From Zopfochytrium polystomum (lineage: Eukaryota; Chytridiomycota; Chytridiomycetes; Chytridiales; Chytridiaceae): a DNA stretch of 64,000 bases. The notes beneath the pieces were generated by a model. The model did not search any database. It had not been told where the DNA came from and was given only the letters and a program-made list of their open reading frames with translations. Of this stretch, positions 56,520 through 64,000 are shown piece after piece (positions within the stretch are counted from its first letter, which is position 1; every line of letters begins with the position of its first letter). The stretch lies in assembly GCA_025765615.1 (NCBI GenBank), contig JAIVFJ010000002.1, forward strand, positions 682,001-746,000, read 5' to 3'. A program made the position numbers and the translations under genes.

Positions 56520-58403
56520 ATCAGAAAATCGTGATATCACAAATGATATTCTGACTTTGACACCACGCCATTCATCCAAAAAAGCAGGTCAAACTTCTTC
56601 ACGAAATCATGACAAGGCGAAAGCGGATCGTGAAAAATATTCCCCATTTTTCGTGCAGAAAACAACCCACAAAGAGGAACAACCACAAAATTGAGCAACA
56701 GACGGAAACCACTGCCACGGATGCAAATCGGCTTGGTAAAACCCAATCAGCCTGTAATCAACCAGATAAAAAAACAACATGGCAATTGCGGGTCGAATCA
56801 ATTACTTGTGAAATTTGTTCAAATTGGTGCAACTGATTTGATCTGCCTAAAGAATATGCCAAGCCATTCGTGCAAAAGAGCAAGGCTGGCAGATGTCTGG
56901 GCAAGATTTTGGACATGATTCGGAAAAAAGATACACCATCAATGTCCAGACCCAATCCTTTGAATTTTGGCAATCATGTCAGCCAGACAGACTCCTTTCG
57001 TCTAAAATTTTCCCGTCAGCCTGTCGCTTTTGTGTGCCCTGGGGACATCATGAAGGTGTGTTCGGGATGCTGCCATCATGCTGTGGATTCACCCCATTCT
57101 CTCTATTAAGCACCCATTTTTCTGCAGCAACGAGCATTTGAAATGATTCTGTCTCTTTGTTATTGATCGTAAGGACAAAAGTGCTCCCTTTGTCGCAGGC
57201 TCACGCACACTGCTCCCGCAAGTGGTTGTGACTGGTCCCTCCTCGGCTGTCCTCCTCCTGACAGTTGATAAGGCTCCTTGCAACCACCTGATTCTGCCCC
57301 ACGTTTACGCATTACAGTGCATCCAGAGGACTGAGGGTGTTCACCTGGATCACAGCAAAAGGTGCGTTTTTTTTTCACTCAACACGGAATTCCACGTAAA
57401 GCACAACGAGAGTTATCAACAGGAGGGCGGAGACATTCGCGCGAGAACAGGCGCTCCCGAGGAGGGGTGAGGTTTTGATAAAGCGATCATCCCCGCGCGA
57501 AAGCCAACTACTAACTGAGGCTTTTGTGGTGCTCACTCACAACCACAGTCGACTCGCGTACGTGAGAGTCCCCGATTGTGTGAAGGAAATAGACCTAAGC
57601 ACTAAGCAAACGCCGCTGCAGCTTTCAAAAAAAAAAACTGCAACGTAATAAATATTTTTCCTTCCTTGCCAGCAACATCTTGATCTACTCGTACACGACG
57701 CCGCCAACGCTGTCCTTTGTTAGCAGCTCCATTCTCCACGGTCCTCAAATCGCATCCTCCTTCTTCAGCTTGAACCGCGGAAGCGCCACCTCGTCCCATC
57801 TGGTTCTAGTGCACAGGCTGGAACGAGGATGCGTTGCGCCAACTGGCCGCATGCTCCAGCGACTGCAGGGATAGCGTTGTCACCGTGACGCTGCAGACCG
57901 CGGCCGCCCCCAGAGCGTAGGGTCCGCGAGCTTGACCAATTCTCAGATTCAGTGGATCGGATGGGTCAAAGGGACTTAATGTTTCAACAGCGAAACTGAA
58001 GCAGTGGTGTGTGTGTGAGGCATGGCAGTTTCAAACCAGAGAGAGACAGACAGACAGACAGACAGACTGGCAGGTGCGGTGAGAGACAGAAGCAGAGACC
58101 TGTCAGCACAGCCCCCTCCAAGAAGTCAACAAACATTGGTTGGGGCGCCGCTCGCAGATCAGGTACCGTTACTATGCCTCCACCTGCCTCGACCAACCCA
58201 ACGCGCCTGTACTTCGCATCCCGCGCGTAAAGTTTGCGACTCCTCCAAATCGGACTGACCCTGCAACCTTCACCCCACCGCTTCCCTCACTAATCAAAAT
58301 ATCAATCGACCACCTCGCATAAGCTTACTGGGCAACCCGACTGGTCGTTGCAAAAAGCAGCTGCGACATTCGCGTCGCGTGCGCCGACGATCTGAACGCG
58401 TAG
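56302..58403. other. 2.1 kb without a supported gene, divergent flank of GH5 and GT71 genes
   Basis: Composition is AT-rich near 56450-57000 and GC-rich after 57700. Two plus-strand stretches look mildly protein-like: 57165-57470 (LLPQVVVTGPSSAVLLLTVD ...) and, after a possible acceptor (ccttgccag), 57671-57875 (SNILIYSYTTPPTLSFVSSS ...). They do not join convincingly, and I recognise no family. A GACA repeat lies at 58045-58068. The right end should contain the GT71 promoter. Confidence 0.4.
58045..58068 (+). repeat. GACA tetranucleotide repeat
   Basis: About six GACA units are read directly, preceded by a GAGAGA stretch. It lies about 340 bases before the GT71 start. Confidence 0.8.
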
Positions 58404-61400
58404 ATGGACAAGATGACGACTCCCCTCAGCCCCACCTCGTCTTCGGCACCATCCTCGCAGAGCCCCCTGCTGCGCAACCTCCTTGCTCTGCGCTCCTCCC
58501 TCCGCCTGCGCAGACTCTTTCTACTTATTGCTCTGATTGGTCTGGCCTCTGCCTTTTACTACACCCTTCCCCTACTCTCGCAAGCTCCGGCGGCCGGAAG
58601 CACCCGTCCGACAGCCATCCGCATCCGCACCACGAAGGCGGTGGTGTTCCTGAAACAGGCGCTTCTTCTTCCCGCCCGGACCGCTCCAGCTTCCGATCAG
58701 ATGATGCGTACCAAACAGCTCTCTGGAAGTGGTTCTCCACAACAATCCCCGAATATGACGCGAGAAAAATGAAAGTCGTTCCAGGGTTGCGCGGCATCGT
58801 GTTCACCAGCCCTTCGCGGTGGCTTGGAAATATGATACAGAGCGTTGCCGTGTTGCGGGATCTCGGCTGCACGCTTCCCATCCAGCTGTCGTACGTCGAG
58901 GGCCAACTATCAGATACAGAGCTGGAGAAAGCCAGGTATTTGAACTCAGTATTTGAAGCCTTAGTTGGAGTTGTTTTTGTGCGGCACGAAAACTCGTGAA
59001 AATCGCTGACAAAAACTCTTAGATCCTTTAACATCAGCACCGTCGATATATCGCGTGAGCTCAAAAAGTACAGTTGGGGAGACCGCGAGATGAGTCTTGG
59101 CGGACCGAAAGTCGACTCTATTATCGCGTCGCCGTTTGAGCAAGTGCTCTTCCTTGACCCAGATGTCATGCCGTTGCGGGACCCCACATACCTCTTTGAC
59201 TCCAACAGGTTCAAAAAGTACGGCGCTCTCATATGGGGTGACACCATGAAAAGAGGCAGCCGTAACGCACTGTGGAAGGTCATGGAGCTTGAGGGAAAGT
59301 ACAGGGAGGAGATGGAGTTTGAGAGCGGGCAGATGCTTTTCGACAAAAGCAAAGTCTGGAAGGGGCTTATGATGGCAAAGCACCTATCGTCCGAAGCAAA
59401 GTACTATTTCAACGTGAGACAGTGGCCTTCGTTTTTCTCCTCTTCAATGCTGGTTTTCATTATTCATTGAATACTAACAGACTGGATACAGCACTTTTGG
59501 GGCGACAAAGAAACCTTCCATTGGGGATTTCGCGCAATAGACCTCCCGTATTACCTCAATCCGCAGTACCTCCAAGTCGTTGGAGTCCTCGTCGACGACG
59601 CGCACCCAGCGGGTGGTGCAATGCTGACGAAACTCCCAACGGAGCCTCCAACTTACAAAATCCCTGACGGATCGAAGTTCTGCGGAATCGCAATGCTGCA
59701 ACTTGACTTCTACGACGGCCCCGAGTCCGACGCTGAGGCAGAGCTTGCCTATAAAGGAAAGCCACTGTTTATGCATGGAAATGGGCTTAAGTACACATTC
59801 CATGCCGAGGTGCAGTCATTCCAGGTCGCGATGACCTACGTTCCGCCGAAAGGCAAGTTCGTCCACAACTTCGACGGTATGTTTCACGATTGGATTGGGA
59901 ACTACAAGAATATGGAGCACTGCATCGGTTTGGTTAATGTCCGCGGGTTGGATATAAAAGTTTGGGGTGAGTAACGGAGTTATCGTTGATTGTATACTTT
60001 CAACATCCCGCGAACTTCAAACACCAAATCGACTGAACTGACATCACCTTCGATTTTTTTCGCATGGCAATCATATGCAACGTCAGATTGGGAATCGGAA
60101 AACCCAGGGTTCAGTGATATGTATCGTGAAGCCCATCGAATCGGCTTTAGTAACCCGCAGGAGCGCGAGAAGATCATAAAATCGAAAGAAGACGACAAAG
60201 TTCATCAGGAAAAATGGATATCTTTTATGAAGACTGTTGATCCTTACGACGCGGAAAAGCTTGGTATCAAGCCTGGATCGCGAGGCGTAGTACTGACAGG
60301 GAGCGAGCGGTGGGCTGATAATGTTGTCATGGCGGCACTGTTTTTGAGAGAGTTGGGATGCAACTTACCAGTGTCTTTTGCGTATATCGACGATCAAATT
60401 GGCAAAAAGACATTGGATAAGCTGGCGTGAGTACTCTCCTTGTGAGGCGCGCTCGACTAACCAGTTGTTGCCGTTTACAGAGCGTACAACATTACTCTTG
60501 TCGACATTACCAAAACCATAAAATCGTACGACTGGGGATCGCGTGAAATGTCCCTGGGCGGCGCAAAAGTCGACTCGATCATTGCTGCGCCTTACGAGCA
60601 GGTACTGTTCCTAGACCCTGACGTCATGCCTCTCCGGGATCCGAACGAGTTCTTCGAGTCAAAAACGTTCAAACGGAACGGCGCCCTGTTCTGGCCTGAC
60701 TTTATGAAGCGCGGGCGGGGAAATGCCCTCTGGAGAGTTATGAAGCTTGAGGGAGCGTACTTTGATGGGCAGGAGGTCGAGAGCGGACAAATTTTCGTGG
60801 ACAAAAAGAAGGTGTGGAAGGGGACTCAAGCTGACACAACACATGGCGGCGGAGGCGAAGTACTTCTTTAACGTGAGTGCAATTGCTTTAAAACGTATCT
60901 TCGTTCCCCATATTGACGAAGAACGCAATTCAGCACTTTTGGGGTGATAAAGAAACCTTTTTCTGGGGTTTCAAAGCCGCCGGCGAAAATTTCTTCATGA
61001 CACCCCATTACCTTCACCTTGTGGGCCAAATAATCAGTGAAGAAAAGCCTTATGGCAACCTTCAGCTGATTCCCGGCAAGTCGTCATCGGATCCGCCCAC
61101 CCTTCCAAAAGGTTCCACCTTTTGTGGTCTCACAATGCTTCAGATGGACTTCAAGGACGGCGACATCGACGATCTTGGCGATGATGAGGCCTTTTCGCCG
61201 AAGCCATCATTCGCCCACTGGAACGGAATCAAATACTCCTACCACGAAGACGTCAACCCGCTGGACGCGGCGCAAACGTATATTCCAAGCGAAGGGGAAA
61301 CGTGTACATCATTACGAAGGCGTGTTCTACGATTGGATTGGGAACAAGCATGGACTCGAGCACTGTGTTAGGCTGCCACCGCGGCAGGACATGAATCTTT

Positions 61401-63125
61401 TGACATACAGTTGAGCATTGCACCAGTGTCTCCTCACTCCTCTTGTTGTCCTTTCCATATATTGGGACCATGGATGTGTCTAAACGCGAAATCTTCACCA
61501 GATTTTAGTGCCCAGAACCCGGACGTTGGAGCGCTTTACCACAAGGTGCACAAGGAGGCCTATTCTGATAACTGGAAATCCCTTGCCCTGAAGAAGCCCA
61601 ACGCAAATGAACCTTCAGTCAAGGACGATGACAAATCCACTGCTGGAAAGAAGGATGCTGGCCCCATTGAAAGCAGCAAAAAGGACAACCAAAAGGGGGA
61701 CCGAAAAGGCGACAAAATGGGCGACTCGAAGCCAAACGACGGAAAGGACATTCACGAGGTTCACAAGGAAATGTGGAAGCGTTTCGTTGCCGAGACCAAG
61801 CCGTATGACCCGAAATTCCTCGGCATCACACCAGGGTCCCGCGGCGTTGTCATTACTGGACCTGGAAACAGAATTAAGTACGCGGTGCTAACAGCGAACC
61901 TGCTTCGCCAAACAGGATGCACCCTGCCGATTCAGTTTTCGTACTTAAAGGGTCAAGTATCTAACGAGGATTTGAAGCTTATACAGTAAGTTTTGGCGAG
62001 ATCTAAGAGGCGGAATCACTGATGAATGAAAACGGTACAGAGAGCACAATATTACTGCTGTCGATTTTACCCCTGCTGTGTCCGCCTACAACTGGGGCGA
62101 GCGTGAAGTCTCACTTGGAGGGCCAAAAGTGGACGCTATTCTCGCATCCCCATTTGAGCAGGTGCTCTTCCTCGACCCAGACGTACAAGTTCTTGAGAAC
62201 CCCGAATACCTCTTCGAGACTGCAACCTTCAAGAAGAACGGCGCGCTATTCTGGCCCGATACTTACCGCCGCGGCCACTGGAATAGGATGTGGGATTTGT
62301 TCGACCTGCAGGATAAAATGTTTCAGCAGATGGAATTTGAGAGCGGCCAGATGTTGATCGACAAGAGCAAGACTTGGAAGGGGCTGATGCTTGCAAAACA
62401 TCTGGCGGCGGAGGCGAAGTACTATTTCGATGTAAGTTATATCGTCTGGTCTTTGCGATGCCCGTCCGTCTTCTTTAACCCGACTCTTTCAGCATTTTTG
62501 GGGCGACAAAGAGGCTTTTTTCTGGGGTTTCAGAGCCACCAATACCCCATACTTCTTGAATCCCAATTATCTTTCCATCGTTGGTGTTCTCGCGGACAAG
62601 AAGCACCCGCGAGGCGGCATCGAGCTGCCCGCCTCCGCGTCGTCAACTCCCGCCAACACTCGCTTTTGTGGCCTGAGCATGCTTCAAATGTCTTTCCACG
62701 ACGACACCACCGGCGACGCGTCTGCGAAGCCTCCCCGCGGATACAAGCCGAAACCGCTTTTCCTGCACGGTAACGGTGTAAAGTACGCATACCACGACGA
62801 GGTTGCGCCGTACCACGTTGCCAAGACGTACATCCCCAAGGACGAAGGAAAGAACGTGCACGACTATGAGGGCATCGGGCACGAGTGGATCGGCGCCCTG
62901 GAGGAGCTGCAGCATTGTGTGGATTTCGTGGAAAAGAAGGGCGTCGAGCTGAAGGTTTGGGGTGAGTCTTTTGAACGCTATTCGGATTCGTTTCGACTTT
63001 CTTGAATGGATCTGGAAGACGCCGAACTGAAGTACCTTTGTTGTCGACGATCCACAGATTGGCGCGCGGAAAATCCCGGCGTGAACGAGGCGTACCGTGA
63101 CGCCAGACGCAAGCTTAAGATGTGA
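58404..63125 (+). CDS. Type II membrane protein with three tandem GT71-like alpha-mannosyltransferase domains
   Basis: GT71 (Mnn1/Mnn2-like) enzymes add alpha-linked mannose in the Golgi. The ATG at 58404 gives a cytosolic tail and a signal anchor (LFLLIALIGLASAFYYTLPL). Three homologous units follow (about 58720-59970, 60190-61410 and 61770-62960). Each has an RG(I/V)V..(T/S) opening, LFLDPDV (DxD-type), ESGQ, FWGDKE, a cysteine motif (FCG or FCGL) with MLQ, and an H.NG.KY motif. Introns fall at the same places and phases in all three (before FWGD, before the SFNIS / YNITL / HNITA block, and before the (W/F).(S/A).NP tail). The tail exon of units 1 and 2 runs into the next unit without a stop, so one gene is most likely. 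Unit 2 has a one-base excess in GGGG at 61294-61297, and a weak 53-base intron is needed near 58591-58643. Three merged neighbouring genes cannot be excluded. Confidence 0.78.
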
Positions 63126-63714
63126 AGGATGCTGGAAGCTGAGAAACTCTTCCCGTTTTTAATTGTGTTGAATCACAATATTCACGTTATTTTGATTGTT
63201 ATGCGTGTTTCTCCATTTTGTTATCCATTCTTCGCCTGCTTCATTGGGTTTAAGAAAGCCGAGTACATTAATGATTTCGCAGGCGTTGCTGATTTGCGAC
63301 GAGATGGAAGAAAGTACCTTTTGTCAGATTTTCGTGTAGTTCCTTGCTTTTTAGTCAACTCGTTCACACGGAGCCACTATGAGGACAATGGGGAAATGCT
63401 TTTGCGGGAACTCAACAGAAGAGCCATGATTTCTGGATGATCGCGTCACAGAATCTCTCTGAAAGGAAAGCAAGCGCCTGTATACAATCGCCGAATCAGG
63501 ATGCTTCGCGACAACAGAAGTTGCACAGAGCCAGCGTTCGAAAATATATCCAAGAGGTTAAGAAAATGGAAATGGAAAGGAGATTGCAAAGATGGAGGGA
63601 ACATGTGCGGTAGTGACAAGCAGTAAGAGGGGAATTCGTGGGGCAAACCGAAAAAGGCAACGCAAGCGGAGACTGGCCTCCAAAAAAGGTCTTTACACCC
63701 CTTACACCGCAAAA
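63126..63714. other. Convergent intergenic region GT71/PB1 gene
   Basis: This is the 3' flank of both genes. A plus-strand frame at 63129-63440 starts just after the GT71 stop, is hydrophobic at first and has no known match; I treat it as 3' UTR. Confidence 0.5.
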
Positions 63715-64000
63715 CTACAGCGAGCACCATATCTCAAAGCGGTCCGTTTGCCCACCAGGTACCCCGTACTCCAGTCCGTTCATCTCGAAAGCGATTTCCA
63801 AATCTTCTTGGTCTGTCATTAAGACCATCTCGTTGTCCGAGTCACGGTATTTTAGTTTCAGTGGAACTTTCGAGTTGAACTTCTTTTGGATCCGTGATGA
63901 AAGGTCGTCAAAGGTGACGTCCACCGGAACAAGAATAATGCGGGTGTCGTTGTAATGGCATTTGATTTTGAACTAACAATAAGGATGGGCTGTAAGAATC
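63715..64000 (-). CDS. PB1-domain protein, C-terminal end (NoxR/p67phox-like candidate); runs off right edge
   Basis: The minus-strand frame from about 63973 to TAG at 63715-63717 encodes a complete PB1 domain: FKIKCHYNDTRIILVP, then FDDLSSRIQKKF, LKLKYRDSDNEMVLMTDQ (the acidic OPCA-type loop) and EDLEIAF, ending in RFEIWCSL. PB1 domains pair signalling proteins. A PB1 at the very C-terminus, with the HYNDTR-like start, fits fungal NoxR (p67phox), the activator of NADPH oxidase; Bem1/Scd2 and Cdc24 also end in PB1. An acceptor site may lie near 63975-63985, and upstream exons are outside the window. The PB1 call is firm; the NoxR assignment is inference. Confidence 0.7.

Noticed and set aside
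57671..57740. Faint similarity of IYSYTTPPTLSF to the IYT(T/S)A.PP motif of alpha-oxoamine synthases
   Set aside because: Only one short motif, with no lysine-PLP motif or other conserved block nearby; most likely chance.

Overview
The window looks like nuclear DNA of a zoosporic (flagellated) fungus, most likely a chytrid. This is inferred from gene content and not tested against a database. Genes are close together and split by many short GT..AG introns (about 40-110 bases). Fungal families are present: a secreted PLC-like phosphodiesterase, GT71 mannosyltransferase repeats, a GPI-type fasciclin protein and a secreted GH5. Genes typical of organisms with motile flagella sit beside them: DNAAF5, a dynein arm assembly factor, and an ADCY10-type soluble adenylyl cyclase.

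Left part (1-13.4 kb): the 3' part of UTP20 (+), DNAAF5 (-), UTP6 (+) and an AIP-like FKBP/TPR co-chaperone (-). Between 13.4 and 15.9 kb I find no gene I can defend, only weak coding hints.

Centre-left (15.9-28.5 kb): a broken, internally deleted copy of the soluble adenylyl cyclase (-), then TBCC (+), then the full-length cyclase (-), which converges on TBCC. Next come a secreted PLC-like protein (+) and 3-ketodihydrosphingosine reductase (-).

Centre (28.8-45.4 kb): one giant gene, MDN1/midasin (+), with six P-loops, a long acidic linker and a C-terminal MIDAS domain. UTP20, UTP6 and MDN1 all act in ribosome biogenesis.

Right part (45.8-64 kb): two pirin paralogues in opposite orientation enclose a fasciclin-domain GPI-type protein (-) and the kinetochore gene NDC80 (+). 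Then follow a secreted GH5 mannanase-like enzyme with a C-terminal FN3-like module (-), an apparently single gene encoding three consecutive GT71-like mannosyltransferase domains (+), and the C-terminal PB1 domain of a gene that runs off the right edge (-).

The least ordinary items are the triple GT71 gene, the cyclase gene with its decayed partner across TBCC, and the His/Ser-Asp-rich insertion inside the FKBP fold of the AIP-like protein. Several one-base frame breaks in otherwise well conserved genes (UTP20, GT71) look more like sequence errors than decay. I saw no tRNA, rRNA, CRISPR array or transposon.
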